From: Qipengyuania sediminis
GTDB taxonomy: Bacteria; Pseudomonadota; Alphaproteobacteria; Sphingomonadales; Sphingomonadaceae
Direction: 5' to 3'
NCBI RefSeq assembly: GCF_004358425.1
Contig: NZ_CP037948.1
Coordinates: 930,001-994,000 of the forward strand
Length of the DNA: 64,000 nucleotides
Positions within the stretch are counted from its first letter, which is position 1; each line of letters starts with the position of its first letter. Shown here one piece after another: positions 28,341-39,447 of the stretch. The notes beneath the pieces were generated by a model. That model saw nothing but the letters and a program-made list of their open reading frames with translations, was not told the DNA's origin and did not search any database. The position numbers and the translations under genes are program-made.

Positions 28341-29884
28341 CAGTGCGCGCCCCCATGCGCCGGGGCGGCAACGGCATTGGCTGCGCCTGCGCGCGGCGGG
28401 CCAACCGCAAGCCGGGTGTCGCCCTGAGGCTCGGCCCGCGCCAGGCGTTGATCGAGCAAGGCAATGTCCTTGCGCATCGGCGCGAGGAAGCTTTCGGGAT
28501 AGATGCCCATCCACAGCACCGCGGCGGCGATCGGGGCGAGGATGGCAAACTCCCGGGTGCTGAGGTCGGGCATGGCCGCTGCATCCGCGTTGCGGTGACC
28601 GCCGAAGGCGATGCGGCGGTAAAGGTAAAGCATATAGCCCGCGCCCAGGATGATCCCTGTCGTCAGCACCAGTGTCGCTATCGAGCTCCGCTCCCACACG
28701 CCGGCAAGGCTGAGGAATTCGGCGACGAACCCGCTCGTGCCAGGAAGCCCGATGCTCGCCATGGTGAAGAGCAGGAAGAACAGCGCATAGCGCGGCATAT
28801 TGATGCTGAGCCCGCCGTAGCGGTCAATCTCGCGCGTGTGCAGCCGGTCGTAGATGACGCCCACGCACAGAAACAGCGCGCCAGAGACGAGGCCATGGCT
28901 GAGCATCATCACCATGGCGCCCTCCATGCCCTGGACATTGAAGGCGAAGAGGCCCGCGGTGACGATCGCCATGTGCGCGACAGACGAATAGGCGATCAGC
29001 TTCTTCATGTCGTGCTGCACCAATGCGATAAGGCTGGTGATGACGACGGCCGCCATGCTGAGGCCAAAGATCAGCCACATGAATTGCGCGCTCGCTTCCG
29101 GAAACATCGGCAGGCTGAAGCGGATGAAACCATAGCCGCCCATCTTGAGCAGCACGCCCGCAAGGATCACCGAGCCCGCGGTCGGTGCCTGCACGTGCGC
29201 GTCGGGCAGCCAGGTGTGAACCGGCCACATCGGCATCTTGACTGCGAAGCTCGCGAAGAAGGCGAGCCACAGCCAAGTCTGCGCCTGCGGCGGAAAGTCA
29301 TAGGCCATCAGCGCCGGGATGCTGGTGGTGCCCGCCTGGTTCACCATCCACAGCATCGCGATCAGCATCAGTACCGAGCCGAGCAGCGTATAGAGGAAGA
29401 ACTTGTAGCTCGCGTAGATGCGGTTGGCCCCGCCCCAAACCCCGATGATCAGATACATCGGGATGAGGCCAGCCTCGAACATGATGTAGAAGAGAAACAG
29501 ATCCTGCGCCGCGAAGACGCCAATCATCAGCGTTTCCATCAGCAGGAAGGCGGCCATGTATTCGCCAACCCGCCTGTCGATCGCCCGCCAGCTGGCGAGG
29601 ATGCATAGCGGCATCAGGAACACGCTGAGCACGATCAGCATCAGCGCAATGCCGTCGATCCCGAGCGCGTACTGAAACCCTGCGAAAAGGTCCGCACGCT
29701 CGGTGAATTGCCACTGCGGACCGCCGATCTCGTAATTGGCCCACAGCACGATGCCGAGCGCGAGGTTCGCAAGCGTGGCGGCGAGCGCGGCAATCCGCGC
29801 GTTCGGCGCGTCCAGGAACAGGCACATTCCCGCCGCGATCAGCGGGATAGCCAGCATCAGCGAAAGGATCGGGAAATCGGTCAC
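28340..29884 (-). CDS. nuoM: NADH-quinone oxidoreductase subunit M
   Basis: Antiporter-like proton-pumping subunit, 514 residues, about 14 TM helices. The GTG start at 29884 overlaps the nuoL stop (GTGA) and gives [15 protein letters not shown], the expected beginning. Longer frames upstream are out-of-frame nuoL sequence. Conserved segments include [14 protein letters not shown] and [11 protein letters not shown]. Confidence 0.97.
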   Translation of the reverse strand: MTDFPILSLMLAIPLIAAGMCLFLDAPNARIAALAATLANLALGIVLWANYEIGGPQWQFTERADLFAGFQYALGIDGIALMLIVLSVFLMPLCILASWRAIDRRVGEYMAAFLLMETLMIGVFAAQDLFLFYIMFEAGLIPMYLIIGVWGGANRIYASYKFFLYTLLGSVLMLIAMLWMVNQAGTTSIPALMAYDFPPQAQTWLWLAFFASFAVKMPMWPVHTWLPDAHVQAPTAGSVILAGVLLKMGGYGFIRFSLPMFPEASAQFMWLIFGLSMAAVVITSLIALVQHDMKKLIAYSSVAHMAIVTAGLFAFNVQGMEGAMVMMLSHGLVSGALFLCVGVIYDRLHTREIDRYGGLSINMPRYALFFLLFTMASIGLPGTSGFVAEFLSLAGVWERSSIATLVLTTGIILGAGYMLYLYRRIAFGGHRNADAAAMPDLSTREFAILAPIAAAVLWMGIYPESFLAPMRKDIALLDQRLARAEPQGDTRLAVGPPRAGAANAVAAPAHGGAH

Positions 29885-31941
29885 GCGAGCACCCAGGTGA
29901 TCGCAGCGACCACGCCGAGCAGCATGACAAGCGCATAGCTTGTCACATAGCCCGACTGGAACCGCTTCGCCCCCGCGGCTCCTTGGGCGACGACCCAAGC
30001 GGCGCCGTTGGGGCCGAAGCGGTCGATCAGCCCGATATCGCCGCGCTGCCAGAATTGCCGCCCGAACCAGAACGCGGGGCGCACGAACAGGAAGTCGTAG
30101 ATTTCGTCGAAGTACCACTTGCGGTAAGCGAACTGGTAGATCGGACCAAGCTGCTCGGCCACGCGCGCAGGGAAGCTCGTGTTGCGGATATAGGCGTACC
30201 AGGCGAACGCCAACCCGATGAGCATGACGATGAATGCTGCGTATTTCACCAGCATAGGCACGCCGTGCATCGCGTGGATCAGCGCCTCGTTGTAGAAGAT
30301 CGACCCGTCCCAGAACCCCGCATCATCGAGGAAGGTAGGCGCGAAGATCTGGCCCGCGGCGACCGCGCCGATCGAGAGCAGCACCAGCGGCACGAGCATG
30401 GTCCAGGGAGCCTCGTGGGGGTGATAGCCCGCGGTGCCGTCGCCGTGGTTCGGGTCGGGCACGGAATGCTTGGCATCCTGCCCCGCATTTTCCTGCGCGG
30501 GCGGATTGCCATGGTCCGGCGCGTCATGACCTTGGTGCACGGCATGCTGGATATGCTCGCTATCCGCCCAGCGCGGCTTGCCGAAGAAAGTCAGGAAGAC
30601 CAGCCGCCACGAGTAGAAACTGGTCAGCAGCGCGGCGAGCACGCCCATCCAGAACGCGAACCGCGCCGCCTCGGTCCCGCGCGCCCACGCAACCTCGATG
30701 ATCGCGTCCTTCGACCAGAAGCCGGCGAAGCCCAAGTGCAGGTCGTAGATGCCGACCCCGGTGATCGCCAAGGTGCCCGCCAGCATCGCCCAGAAAGTGA
30801 TCGGGATGCTTTTGCGCAAGGCCCCGTAATAGCGCATGTCCTGCTCGTGATGCATGGCGTGGATGACCGACCCTGCGCCCAGGAACAGCAGCGCCTTGAA
30901 GAAGGCGTGGGTGAAGAGGTGGAACATTGCCGCGCCATAGGCGCCCACCCCGGCGGCGAAGAACATATAGCCGAGCTGCGAGCAGGTCGAATAGGCGATC
31001 ACCCGCTTGATGTCCCATTGCGTTGTGCCAACGGTGGCGGCGAAAATGCAGGTCGCCGCTCCGATGATCGTCACCAGTGCCAGCGCGACGGGCGCGGTCT
31101 CGAACATTGGCGACAAGCGGCAGACCATGAACACGCCCGCGGTGACCATGGTGGCGGCGTGGATCAGGGCCGACACGGGCGTCGGTCCTTCCATCGCATC
31201 GGGCAGCCAGGTGTGGAGGCCGAGCTGCGCCGACTTGCCCATCGCGCCGATGAAAAGGAGGATGCAGAGCAGGTCCATCGTGTGAACACGCAGGCCGAGG
31301 AAGCCGATGCTCGCCCCGCTCATCCCGGGCGCGGCGGCGAGGATCTCGGGGATCGAGACCGTGCCGAAGACCCAGAAGGTGCCGAAGATGCCCAGCATGA
31401 AGCCAAGATCGCCCACGCGGTTGACCACGAAGGCCTTGATCGCGGCGGCATTGGCGGAGGGTTTCTTGTACCAGAACCCGATGAGGAGATAGCTGGCCAG
31501 GCCCACCCCTTCCCAGCCGAAGAACATCTGGACGAGGTTGTCCGCCGTCACCAGCATCAACATCGCGAAGGTGAAGAGGCTGAGATAGGCGAAGAACCGC
31601 GGCTGATCCGGGTCTTCCGCCATGTATCCCCACGAATAGAGGTGAACGAGCGCCGAAACGGAGGTGATCACCACCAGCATCACCGCGGTCAGCGCGTCGA
31701 CCCTCAGCGCCCAGTCGAAGGCGAGATCGCCCGAGCGCACCCATTGCAAGACCGGCACCACGCTCGCTTCCGCCCCGCCCGCGACGAAAGCGAGGAAGAT
31801 CGGCCAGGAGAGCGCGCAGGACAGGAACAGTGCGCCTGTCGTGATCGCTTTGCTGGCCGCCGAACCAAGCAAGCGCTGGCCGAGCCCAGCAACAATGGCC
31901 GCAAGCAGCGGCGCAAAAACGATGACGAGGATCGCTTGCAC
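29881..31941 (-). CDS. nuoL: NADH-quinone oxidoreductase subunit L
   Basis: Largest antiporter-like subunit of complex I, 686 residues, including the long lateral helix region at the C-terminus. It starts with GTG at 31941 and has the conserved [17 protein letters not shown] and [22 protein letters not shown] segments. A His-rich hydrophilic insertion (about 465-505, [16 protein letters not shown]) lies between the late TM helices. nuoK ends 7 bp upstream. Confidence 0.98.
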   Translation of the reverse strand: MQAILVIVFAPLLAAIVAGLGQRLLGSAASKAITTGALFLSCALSWPIFLAFVAGGAEASVVPVLQWVRSGDLAFDWALRVDALTAVMLVVITSVSALVHLYSWGYMAEDPDQPRFFAYLSLFTFAMLMLVTADNLVQMFFGWEGVGLASYLLIGFWYKKPSANAAAIKAFVVNRVGDLGFMLGIFGTFWVFGTVSIPEILAAAPGMSGASIGFLGLRVHTMDLLCILLFIGAMGKSAQLGLHTWLPDAMEGPTPVSALIHAATMVTAGVFMVCRLSPMFETAPVALALVTIIGAATCIFAATVGTTQWDIKRVIAYSTCSQLGYMFFAAGVGAYGAAMFHLFTHAFFKALLFLGAGSVIHAMHHEQDMRYYGALRKSIPITFWAMLAGTLAITGVGIYDLHLGFAGFWSKDAIIEVAWARGTEAARFAFWMGVLAALLTSFYSWRLVFLTFFGKPRWADSEHIQHAVHQGHDAPDHGNPPAQENAGQDAKHSVPDPNHGDGTAGYHPHEAPWTMLVPLVLLSIGAVAAGQIFAPTFLDDAGFWDGSIFYNEALIHAMHGVPMLVKYAAFIVMLIGLAFAWYAYIRNTSFPARVAEQLGPIYQFAYRKWYFDEIYDFLFVRPAFWFGRQFWQRGDIGLIDRFGPNGAAWVVAQGAAGAKRFQSGYVTSYALVMLLGVVAAITWVLA

Positions 31942-31948
31942 CGGGCCG

Positions 31949-32254
31949 CTATCCCTTCAGCCGGTCGACGCTGTCGACGGCGATGGTGCCGCGCCCGCGG
32001 AAATAGATGACGAGGATCGCCAGTCCCACGGCCGCCTCGCCCGCCGCGACGGTGAGAACGAACATGGCGAAGACCTGCCCCGTCAGATCGCCCAGGAAGG
32101 CGCTGAAGGCGACCAGGTTGAGGTTAACGCTTAGCAGGATCAGCTCGATCGCCATCAGGATGACGATGATGTTCTTGCGGTTGAGGAAGATGCCGAGGAC
32201 GCCCAGCACGAAGAGGATCGCACTGACGAAGACGAAATGTTCGATCCCGATCAC
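31949..32254 (-). CDS. nuoK: NADH-quinone oxidoreductase subunit K
   Basis: Membrane subunit of the complex I proton channel, 101 residues, three TM helices. The membrane glutamates lie in [14 protein letters not shown] and in the following helix ([11 protein letters not shown]). The GTG start overlaps the nuoJ stop (GTGA). Typical order between nuoJ and nuoL. Confidence 0.97.
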   Translation of the reverse strand: MIGIEHFVFVSAILFVLGVLGIFLNRKNIIVILMAIELILLSVNLNLVAFSAFLGDLTGQVFAMFVLTVAAGEAAVGLAILVIYFRGRGTIAVDSVDRLKG

Positions 32255-32871
32255 AGATTGATCCCCTGACCCACCTGGGGCTGACGCATCACGGTCGCGT
32301 CCTCGGGGCGGCGGGCGACCTGCTTGGAGATATCCTGGCTGCCCCGCGGCGCGCGGCCCTCGCGATGAGTCAGCACGATCGCGCCGACCATGGCGACCAG
32401 CAGAACCAGCCCCGCGGCCTCGAACAGGAACAGATAGTCGCGGTAAAGCACCGCCCCCAAGGCCTCGGTATTGCTCGCGCCGATCACCGGCGCGGCCGTA
32501 CCGGATGCAAGCCCGAGATCGATCCCGCCCATCTGCCAGGCCCCGATCCCGAGTGTCAGTTCAGAAAGGAGGACTAGAGCAATAAGAAGGCCGAGCGGGA
32601 AGTTCTTCACGAACCCGGCGCGAAGCTCCGCAAAGTCGATGTCGAGCATCATGACGACAAAGAGGAACAGCACCGCGACGGCGCCGACATAGACGATCAC
32701 CACCAGCATCGCGATGAATTCCGCCCCTACGAGCACCATCAGCCCCGCCGCGTTGAAGAAGGCGAGGATCAGCCACAGCACCGAATGCACCGGATTGCGC
32801 GCGGTGATGACGACACCCGCGGAAAGCACAAGTAGCCCGGCAAACAGGTAGAAGGCGATAGTCTGAATCAA
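32251..32871 (-). CDS. nuoJ: NADH-quinone oxidoreductase subunit J
   Basis: Membrane subunit of complex I, 206 residues and five TM helices. A TTG at 32871 gives the expected start (M)[18 protein letters not shown]. An upstream ATG at 32922 would run through the repeat sequence and add unconserved residues. The conserved helix has [11 protein letters not shown] 129-bp gap with an inverted repeat separates it from nuoI, the only sizeable break in the nuoG-N half of the cluster. Confidence 0.95.
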   Translation of the reverse strand: MIQTIAFYLFAGLLVLSAGVVITARNPVHSVLWLILAFFNAAGLMVLVGAEFIAMLVVIVYVGAVAVLFLFVVMMLDIDFAELRAGFVKNFPLGLLIALVLLSELTLGIGAWQMGGIDLGLASGTAAPVIGASNTEALGAVLYRDYLFLFEAAGLVLLVAMVGAIVLTHREGRAPRGSQDISKQVARRPEDATVMRQPQVGQGINL

Positions 32872-32893
32872 GAAAGGTTCTGCCCAATCATTG

Positions 32894-32976
32894 CGTTCGC
32901 CCCGAGCCTGTCGAAGGGCCATCCTTTGCTATGCCGGAGAAGAAAAACAGAGCTTCGACAAGCTCAGCCCGAACGG
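32894..32976. repeat. Intergenic inverted repeat (GAGCCTGTCGAAGG family) between nuoI and nuoJ
   Basis: Left arm 32894-32917 has CGAGCCTGTCGAAGG and right arm 32951-32976 has CTTCGACAAGCTCAGCCC. They pair over about 24 nt with a few mismatches around a 33-nt loop. The core is the same as the element after pip at 8434-8502. It may fold in nuo mRNA and act as a processing or stability element. Confidence 0.82.
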
Positions 32977-33000
32977 TCCCGGTTTCGAATGGGCGGCCCA

Positions 33001-33486
33001 TTACCGGTAGGGCGCGTCGGCTTCAAGGTTCGCGGCCAGGGCCCGCTCCCACTTGTCACCGTTGGCGAGCAGCTTGGCCTTGTCGTAGAACAGCTCCTCG
33101 CGCGTCTCGGTCGCGTATTCGAGGTTTGGCCCTTCCACGATCGCATCGACCGGGCAGGCTTCCTGGCAGAAGCCGCAGAAGATGCATTTTGTCATGTCGA
33201 TGTCGTAGCGCGTGGTCCGCCGGCTGCCGTCCTCGCGCGGCTCGCTTTCGATCGTGATCGCCCAGGCCGGGCAGACCGCCTCGCACAGCTTGCACGCGAT
33301 GCAGCGCTCTTCGCCATTGGGGTAGCGGCGCAGCGCATGCTCCCCGCGGAAGCGCGGGGAGATCGGGTTCTTCTCGAACGGATAGTTGAGCGTTGCCTTG
33401 GGCTTGAAGAGATACTTCAGCGTGAGGGCATGCGCCTTCACGAACTCCCACAGGGTGAACGACTTGATGAGCTGGGCGATGGTCAT
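33001..33486 (-). CDS. nuoI: NADH-quinone oxidoreductase subunit I
   Basis: Peripheral-arm ferredoxin-like subunit carrying clusters N6a and N6b. The 161 residues have two 4Fe-4S motifs: [12 protein letters not shown] and [15 protein letters not shown] 33486 overlaps the nuoH stop (ATGA). The N-terminal amphipathic region contacts the membrane subunit NuoH. Confidence 0.98.
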   Translation of the reverse strand: MTIAQLIKSFTLWEFVKAHALTLKYLFKPKATLNYPFEKNPISPRFRGEHALRRYPNGEERCIACKLCEAVCPAWAITIESEPREDGSRRTTRYDIDMTKCIFCGFCQEACPVDAIVEGPNLEYATETREELFYDKAKLLANGDKWERALAANLEADAPYR

Positions 33487-34550
33487 GCGAAATGTCCGGT
33501 GGCCATCAGATAGCCCGAGATGAGAACGACGAAGAACAGGCTCAGAGGCAGGAACACTTTCCAGCCCAGGCGCATGAGCTGGTCGTAGCGATAGCGCGGC
33601 ACTGTCGCCTTGATCCAGCTGAAGATGAAGAAGAAGAACAGGATCTTGGCGAAGAGCCAGAAGATCGCGGTCAGCCCTTCGGTGAAGAGGAAATCGTAGA
33701 GGATCGGAATATCGAGCGGGGGCAGCCAGCCGCCCCAGAACAGGATGGCGTTGAGCGCGCACATCAAAAGCACATTGGCGTATTCGCCGAGCCAGAACAG
33801 CGCGAAGCTCATGCTCGAATATTCGGTCTGGAAACCGGCGACGAGCTCGCTTTCCGCCTCGGTCAGGTCGAAGGGCGCGCGGGCGGTTTCGGCCAGCGCG
33901 CTGATGAGGAACATGATCCAGAGCGGAAACAGCAGCGGATTGACGACGAAGCCGTTGACGATGCCGAGCCCGTGGCCCCTCTGCGCCAGGATGATGCCGT
34001 TCAAGTTGAACGTGCCCGCCCAGAGCACCACGCAGACAAGGATGAAGCCGATCGCGACCTCATAAGAAATCATCTGAGCTGCGGCGCGCATGGCACTGAA
34101 AAACGGGTATTTCGAGTTCGACGCCCACCCGCTCATCACCACGCCGTAGACCGAGAGGCTGCTGATCGCGAGGATGTAGAGCAGGCCGACATTGATGTCC
34201 GCGAGCACCGCGCCCGGCCCGAACGGCACCACCGCCCAGGCGAGCAGCGCCACCGTGAAGGTGACGATCGGGGCGATAAGGAAGATGCCCTTGTTCGCGG
34301 CCGAAGGGATGATGGTTTCCTGCAGGAAGACCTTCAGCCCGTCGGCGAAGCTTTGCAGCAGGCCGAAGGGGCCCACCACGTTCGGCCCGCGGCGCAGCGC
34401 GATCGCCGCCCACACCTTGCGGTCCATGTAGATGATCATCGCCACCGCGAGCATCAGCGGCAGCGCGATGAGGAGGATGCCCGAGATCGTGGCAAAGACC
34501 CAGGCTGTCTCGTAGGAGAGGCCGAGACTGGTTTGGAAGAAGCGAGTCAT
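33483..34550 (-). CDS. nuoH: NADH-quinone oxidoreductase subunit H
   Basis: Membrane subunit that forms the quinone-binding chamber with NuoB and NuoD. The 355 residues have about eight TM helices. Conserved segments are [22 protein letters not shown] near residue 44 and [20 protein letters not shown]. Start and stop both overlap neighbours by 4 bp (nuoG, nuoI). Confidence 0.97.
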   Translation of the reverse strand: MTRFFQTSLGLSYETAWVFATISGILLIALPLMLAVAMIIYMDRKVWAAIALRRGPNVVGPFGLLQSFADGLKVFLQETIIPSAANKGIFLIAPIVTFTVALLAWAVVPFGPGAVLADINVGLLYILAISSLSVYGVVMSGWASNSKYPFFSAMRAAAQMISYEVAIGFILVCVVLWAGTFNLNGIILAQRGHGLGIVNGFVVNPLLFPLWIMFLISALAETARAPFDLTEAESELVAGFQTEYSSMSFALFWLGEYANVLLMCALNAILFWGGWLPPLDIPILYDFLFTEGLTAIFWLFAKILFFFFIFSWIKATVPRYRYDQLMRLGWKVFLPLSLFFVVLISGYLMATGHFA

Positions 34551-36535
34551 TCGGCCGCCTCCAGCACCTGGCCGTGGATCAGTTCAGCCGAGCATTCCTG
34601 CATGACCAGGCTGGCGCGCGCGATTGCATTGGTCAGGTAGAAGTCGCGGATCGGATAGACAATCCGCCCGTGCGCGCGGGCGGGACCTGGCTGCGGCAGC
34701 GCACCGTAATCGGCCCGGCCCTCGATCCCCAGGGCTGGAACTGCCGCAATCATCGCCGACTGCAGTTCGGCATAGCTGTCGAAGCCCACGTTGACACCAA
34801 GCGCATCGGCAAGCGCGCGCAGGATCGTCCAGTCTTCGCGCGCGTCGCCCGGGGGGAAGACCGCGCGCTCCGCATATTGCACCCGGCCTTCGGTATTGAC
34901 GTAGGTGCCGTCCTTCTCGCTGTAGGCGGCGGCGGGCAGGATGATGTCCGCGGCGTGCGCGCCCCTGTCGCCGTGATGGCCGATATAGACCTTGAGGCTG
35001 CCGGCGAACTGCGACCAGTCCACCTCGTCAGCGCCCAGCGCCAGCACCAGCTTGGGCGCGGCGCGGATGATATCGCCGATGCCGCCCGGCTGCGCGAAGC
35101 CGAGCATCAGCCCGCCCATCCGGCTTGCGGCCATGTGAAGGACGTTGAAACCGTTCCAGCCTTCGCGCTGGACCGGCAGGGCGAGCGCCGCGTCAAGCGC
35201 GCCCGCGGCCAGCCCCGCCCCGCCGACGATTACCGCAGGACGCTGAGCCTTTTCAAGCGCTTCGGTCACAAAGCTCGGAAGCTTGTGAAGTAGCCCCGCA
35301 TCTTCGCCCAGGAACTCTGCGGGATAGGTCGGGTCCCAATGCGGCCCGATAATGAAGACCCTGGCCCCCGTCTTCGCCGCCTTGCGCAGCCGCACATTCA
35401 CCAGCGGCGCTTCCCAGCGGACGTGGCTGCCGACGATCAGGATCGCATCGGCGGTCTCGATCCCCGCGAGACCCGTATTGAACGCCACCGCGGCAAGATT
35501 GTCGGTAGGATAGGCGAGCCCCGTCTGCCGCCCCTCAAGCAGATTCGAGCCGAGCGCGTTGATTAATGCTCTGGCGGCAAACATGGTCTCGCAATCGACC
35601 AGATCGCCCGCGATGGCCGCCACGCTCGCCCCCGGCTGCGCCGCCGCGATCGCCGCGAAAGCCTCGTCCCAGCGCGCCGGTTGCAGCTTGCCTTCGCGCC
35701 TGATCCAGACCCGGTCGAGCCGTGCGCGGCTGAGCCCGTCCACCATGTAGCGCCCCTTGTCGGAGAGCCACTCCTCGTTCACCTCGTCGTTCACGCGCGG
35801 CAGCGCGCGCAGGACATGGCTGCCGCGCGCGTCGAGGCGGATATTCGCCCCCACCGCATCGCTGACATCGATAGAAAGCGTCTTTTTCAGCTCCCACGGC
35901 CGCGCTTCATAGGCATAGGGGCGGCTGGTGAGCGCGCCCACCGGGCACAGGTCGATCACATTGGCGCTCAGCTCGTGGCTTGCCGCGCGCTCAAGATAGG
36001 TGGTGATCTGCATGTCCTCGCCGCGGTAAAGCGCGCCGATCTCGTCCACCCCCGCGATCTCCTCGCTGAACCGCACGCAGCGAGTGCAGTGGATGCAGCG
36101 GGTCATCACCGTTTTAATCAGCGGGCCCATGTATTTCTCGCCCACCGCGCGCTTGTTCTCGCCATAGCGGCTGGCGCCCCGGCCATAGTACATCGCCTGG
36201 TCCTGAAGGTCGCATTCACCGCCCTGGTCGCAGATCGGGCAATCGAGCGGATGATTGATGAGCAGGAACTCCATCACCCCTTCGCGCGCGAGCTTCACCA
36301 TCTGGCTGTCGGTCCGGATTTCCTGCCCGTCGGCGGCGGGCAGCGCGCAGCTCGCCTGGGGCTTGGGCGGCCCGGGCTTCACCTCGACCAGGCACATCCG
36401 GCAATTGCCCGCGATGGAGAGCCGTTCGTGATAGCAGAAGCGCGGGATTTCCTTCCCGGCCAGCTCGCAGGCCTGCAGCACGGTGGCGCCGTTCGGGACC
36501 TCGATTTCCTGACCGTCGACAGTCACCTTGGGCAT
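34547..36535 (-). CDS. nuoG: NADH-quinone oxidoreductase subunit G
   Basis: Large iron-sulphur subunit of the peripheral arm, 662 residues. The N-terminal 2Fe-2S domain has CYHERLSIAGNCRMC. A His-Cys-ligated 4Fe-4S (N5) lies in HPLDCPICDQGGECDLQD, and a further one in CIHCTRCVRFSEEI. The molybdopterin-oxidoreductase-like C-terminal domain binds no cofactor, as usual. It is 6 bp downstream of a secreted four-cysteine protein gene not part of the core complex. Confidence 0.98.
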   Translation of the reverse strand: MPKVTVDGQEIEVPNGATVLQACELAGKEIPRFCYHERLSIAGNCRMCLVEVKPGPPKPQASCALPAADGQEIRTDSQMVKLAREGVMEFLLINHPLDCPICDQGGECDLQDQAMYYGRGASRYGENKRAVGEKYMGPLIKTVMTRCIHCTRCVRFSEEIAGVDEIGALYRGEDMQITTYLERAASHELSANVIDLCPVGALTSRPYAYEARPWELKKTLSIDVSDAVGANIRLDARGSHVLRALPRVNDEVNEEWLSDKGRYMVDGLSRARLDRVWIRREGKLQPARWDEAFAAIAAAQPGASVAAIAGDLVDCETMFAARALINALGSNLLEGRQTGLAYPTDNLAAVAFNTGLAGIETADAILIVGSHVRWEAPLVNVRLRKAAKTGARVFIIGPHWDPTYPAEFLGEDAGLLHKLPSFVTEALEKAQRPAVIVGGAGLAAGALDAALALPVQREGWNGFNVLHMAASRMGGLMLGFAQPGGIGDIIRAAPKLVLALGADEVDWSQFAGSLKVYIGHHGDRGAHAADIILPAAAYSEKDGTYVNTEGRVQYAERAVFPPGDAREDWTILRALADALGVNVGFDSYAELQSAMIAAVPALGIEGRADYGALPQPGPARAHGRIVYPIRDFYLTNAIARASLVMQECSAELIHGQVLEAAE

Positions 36536-36541
36536 CGGCGA

Positions 36542-37225
36542 TCAGCCTTCCGAACCGGGATTGTTTACTGAGTGGTAGAGCGCCTCGGCCAGAGCCATCC
36601 TGACCTCGGTGGCGTCGATACGCACCTTGCGGCCGACAGGGAAGCAGGATTCGAAGCCGGCTGCCAATTGCATGACAGCATTCGCTTCTTCCCTCGAACC
36701 GAGCTGCGTGTCTTTAAGAAGCGCCGTCGCGTGACCGCCGTTTCCGGCGATATAGCAGCGCCCGAAATCGTGCAGCGTGCGGATCTTGGCGCGGTCCAGG
36801 TCGGCATCGGCGCCAGGGCGGGGAACTGCACCGGCAGCAGTCGCCCGTTCATACAAGCCTTCCGCGATGGCCCCCCGCACATGGGCCCTTACAAAGGTAG
36901 CGCTGACGAAATTGCGCATACAGGCATTGCTCTTGCGCCCGAAGAGCCGATCGAAGGCACGCTTTTCGTCCGCCGTCCCCGGTGCAGCGGCGAGGAAACC
37001 GCGCGCAGCTTCGGTTTTGGATTCGGCAACACAGGGCCCGATCTGACGAAGCAGATACCAGTAATCGTCCGGCACGCCCGGCCTAGGGGCGTCGGACTGT
37101 CCCGAATATCCCGAAGCCAGCTGCGCCCGCGCCGGCATGGCAGAGCTCATCGCCGCCGCTGCCGCCGACAACAGCATGCCGGCCGCGGCCAAGCCGTGAG
37201 CCCCCTGTCTTGGTGCGCATCCCAT
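36542..37225 (-). CDS. Secreted four-cysteine helical-repeat protein (paralogue of the upstream gene)
   Basis: About 227 residues. ATG 37225 is chosen; a TTG at 37231 is two codons upstream. A signal peptide ends near residue 34 (PARA-Q). The mature part has two similar halves, each with two Cys about 37 residues apart (C65/C102, C147/C184) and each ending in an Arg/Ala helix (RGAIAEGLYE; RMALAEALYH). The neighbouring gene 37234-37854 has the same plan, so the pair are probably tandem paralogues. The location between nuoF and nuoG suggests a periplasmic role linked to complex I or just a hitch-hiking insertion. Function unknown. Confidence 0.7.
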   Translation of the reverse strand: MGCAPRQGAHGLAAAGMLLSAAAAAMSSAMPARAQLASGYSGQSDAPRPGVPDDYWYLLRQIGPCVAESKTEAARGFLAAAPGTADEKRAFDRLFGRKSNACMRNFVSATFVRAHVRGAIAEGLYERATAAGAVPRPGADADLDRAKIRTLHDFGRCYIAGNGGHATALLKDTQLGSREEANAVMQLAAGFESCFPVGRKVRIDATEVRMALAEALYHSVNNPGSEG

Positions 37226-37233
37226 AGCCAAGC

Positions 37234-37854
37234 TCAGTCAGCCTGCGCCGCCAGCAGGCGGAAGGCGGCAGTAGCGAGCATCGAGCGCATTCCGAGCGGG
37301 GAGGCTTCGACAGCGCGCGGCCCGCTCGTGCATCCCCTAGCGGTAGGGGCGAGCGCGCCGAGCGCGCGCGTTTCTTCCGCCGAATTGATCGCGCTTTCAA
37401 ACAGATCGGCCACCTGCCGCGGCGCGGCACGCACCACGCACTGCGCGAGTGCATCGCTGGGGGCAAAGGTTGCGGTGGTCCGGCCCGCGGACGCGCGTTG
37501 CAGCCGGGCGGCCAGCGGCGCGGCATCTTGCTCCATCAGCCGCTCTGCAAGTCCGCCCGCGAAGGGCAATCCGCCCAGCTCGATGCGCCGGTAATCGCCA
37601 GGCATCGCCGCGAAACAGCGCCTGGACACGCGCGTCTTGGCGAGCCGGGTCATCTCGCCGCGGTAGTCGCGCGATCGGAAGTCGCGGGCCAGCGTCTTTG
37701 CCACACTATCCCGGTTCTCGTCGGCAATGCACGTCGTCCATGCCTCGATCGCCGCGCGCTGCTTGGCCACATCGCCTTCCTTGCGCGCTGGTTGCGCCGC
37801 GAGCGGCGAGGCTGCAGTGGCAAAAAGGGTCAGGATCGCAATTTTCTTCCTCAT
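37234..37854 (-). CDS. Secreted four-cysteine helical-repeat protein
   Basis: A 206-residue exported protein starting [21 protein letters not shown], with a signal peptide cut near residue 20. Four Cys (42, 80, 139, 165) fall as two pairs in two similar halves ([17 protein letters not shown]...RRCFAAM and [17 protein letters not shown]...ARGCTSG), compatible with two disulphides. ATG 37854 overlaps the nuoF stop (ATGA), so translation is coupled. The paralogue lies immediately downstream. No known domain recognised. Confidence 0.72.
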   Translation of the reverse strand: MRKKIAILTLFATAASPLAAQPARKEGDVAKQRAAIEAWTTCIADENRDSVAKTLARDFRSRDYRGEMTRLAKTRVSRRCFAAMPGDYRRIELGGLPFAGGLAERLMEQDAAPLAARLQRASAGRTTATFAPSDALAQCVVRAAPRQVADLFESAINSAEETRALGALAPTARGCTSGPRAVEASPLGMRSMLATAAFRLLAAQAD

Positions 37855-39146
37855 TCTGCCGCCTCCGCATAGGTCGCTGCGCGTTCCTCGATCCGCCGCT
37901 CCAGCTCGGGGCGGAAGTGGCGGATCAGGCCCTGGATCGGCCAGGCCGCCGCATCGCCGAGTGCACAGATGGTATGGCCTTCGACCTGCTTGGTCACCTG
38001 GTGCAGCATGTCGATCTCGTCGACATGCGCGTCCCCGGTGCGCAGGCGCTCCATCACGCGCCACATCCAGCCGGTGCCCTCGCGGCAGGGGGTGCACTGG
38101 CCGCAGCTCTCGTGCTTGTAGAAATAGGACAGGCGGCTGATCGCGCGGACGATGTCGGTGCTCTTGTCCATCACGATCACGCCGGCGGTGCCGAGCCCGC
38201 TGCCGAGGTCTTTGAGCCCGTCGAAATCCATCGGGCAGTCGATGATCTGCTCCGCCGGGACCAAAGGCACCGAGCTGCCGCCCGGTATCACCGCGAGGAG
38301 ATTGTCCCACCCGCCGCGAATACCGCCGCAATGCTTCTCGATCAGCTCGCGGAACGGGATGCTCATCGCCTCCTCCACCACGCAGGGCTTTTCGACGTGG
38401 CCGCTGATCTGGAAAAGCTTGGTGCCCTTGTTGTTTTCCCGCCCGAAGCTCGAAAACCAGCTTGCCCCGCGCCGCAGGATGGTGGGGGCGACCGCAATGC
38501 TCTCCACATTGTTCACCGTGGTCGGGCAGCCGTAGAGCCCGGCTCCGGCGGGGAACGGGGGTTTCAGGCGCGGCTGGCCCTTCTTGCCCTCCAGGCTTTC
38601 GATCATCGCCGTTTCTTCGCCGCAGATGTAGGCGCCCGCGCCGCGATGGACGAAGACGTCGAAATCGTAGCCCGAGCCACTGGCGTTCTTGCCGATATGC
38701 CCCGCCGCGTAGGCCTCGGCGACCGCGGCTTCGAGCACCTCTGCCTCGCGAATATATTCGCCGCGGATGTAGATATAGGCGGCGCGCGCGCGCATGGCGA
38801 AGCCGGCGACCAACGCGCCTTCGATCAGCTTGTGCGGATCGTGGCGAATGATCTCGCGGTCCTTGCAGGAACCAGGCTCTGATTCATCGGCATTGATGAC
38901 CAGGAAGCTCGGCCGCCCGTCCTTGCTTTCCTTGGGCATGAACGACCATTTGAGGCCCGTGGGGAACCCCGCCCCGCCGCGCCCGCGGAGTCCCGACGCC
39001 TTCATCTCCTCGATGATGCCATCGGGTCCGCGCGCGATCAGGGCCTTGGTGTCATCCCAATCGCCACGCGCCTCAGCCGCCTTCAGGCGCCAGTCCTGGA
39101 AACCATAGAGATTGGTGAAGATGCGGTCCTTATCGGCGAGGCTCAT
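37851..39146 (-). CDS. nuoF: NADH-quinone oxidoreductase subunit F
   Basis: NADH- and FMN-binding subunit with cluster N3. The 431 residues contain the FMN/NADH region [16 protein letters not shown] (about 54) and [14 protein letters not shown]. The 4Fe-4S motif is [13 protein letters not shown], with the fourth Cys in [12 protein letters not shown]. Start ATG 39146 overlaps the small upstream gene by 4 bp. Confidence 0.98.
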   Translation of the reverse strand: MSLADKDRIFTNLYGFQDWRLKAAEARGDWDDTKALIARGPDGIIEEMKASGLRGRGGAGFPTGLKWSFMPKESKDGRPSFLVINADESEPGSCKDREIIRHDPHKLIEGALVAGFAMRARAAYIYIRGEYIREAEVLEAAVAEAYAAGHIGKNASGSGYDFDVFVHRGAGAYICGEETAMIESLEGKKGQPRLKPPFPAGAGLYGCPTTVNNVESIAVAPTILRRGASWFSSFGRENNKGTKLFQISGHVEKPCVVEEAMSIPFRELIEKHCGGIRGGWDNLLAVIPGGSSVPLVPAEQIIDCPMDFDGLKDLGSGLGTAGVIVMDKSTDIVRAISRLSYFYKHESCGQCTPCREGTGWMWRVMERLRTGDAHVDEIDMLHQVTKQVEGHTICALGDAAAWPIQGLIRHFRPELERRIEERAATYAEAAE

Positions 39147-39283
39147 CCGAAGCCCCCCTGTGTCATGAACCAGATCGCCGCCGCGATGACGAGGGCGATG
39201 AGGCCATATTTGATGACGCCCGTCGCCACCTTCCAGGCGATGAGGATCAAACCGATGGCGATGAGGATGGTGACGATATCCAT
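39143..39283 (-). CDS. 46-residue single-TM protein in the nuo cluster
   Basis: A short ORF encoding [20 protein letters not shown] then a second hydrophobic stretch ([19 protein letters not shown]). It is almost entirely hydrophobic, with one or two TM helices. Start overlaps the previous stop (TGATG) and stop overlaps the nuoF start (ATGA). This tight coupling on both sides supports real translation. No homology recognised. Confidence 0.6.
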   Translation of the reverse strand: MDIVTILIAIGLILIAWKVATGVIKYGLIALVIAAAIWFMTQGGFG

Positions 39284-39447
39284 CAGCCTTCGCTCCGTTT
39301 GCGCCAGCCGAAGGCGCCCAGCCCGCCGAACAGCACGCAGAGGATCGCCCAGACCACGAAATGCTCGCCGCGCACGAAATTGAACACCGCGAGCGCCAGG
39401 AACATGACGCCGACGACGGGGAACGCGGCCTTCTTGGTCGTGTCCAT
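39283..39447 (-). CDS. 54-residue membrane protein in the nuo cluster
   Basis: Encodes [20 protein letters not shown] and a second TM segment ([20 protein letters not shown]) with a basic tail. The start at 39447 overlaps the nuoE stop by 1 bp (TGATG). ATG 39453 is an alternative. The 1-bp overlap with the next small gene argues for co-translation. Function unknown; candidate small complex I associated protein. Confidence 0.62.
   Translation of the reverse strand: MDTTKKAAFPVVGVMFLALAVFNFVRGEHFVVWAILCVLFGGLGAFGWRKRSEG

Noticed and set aside
29983..32010. 675-codon plus-strand frame opposite nuoL
   Set aside because: Charged low-complexity translation antisense to a conserved membrane subunit; a shadow.
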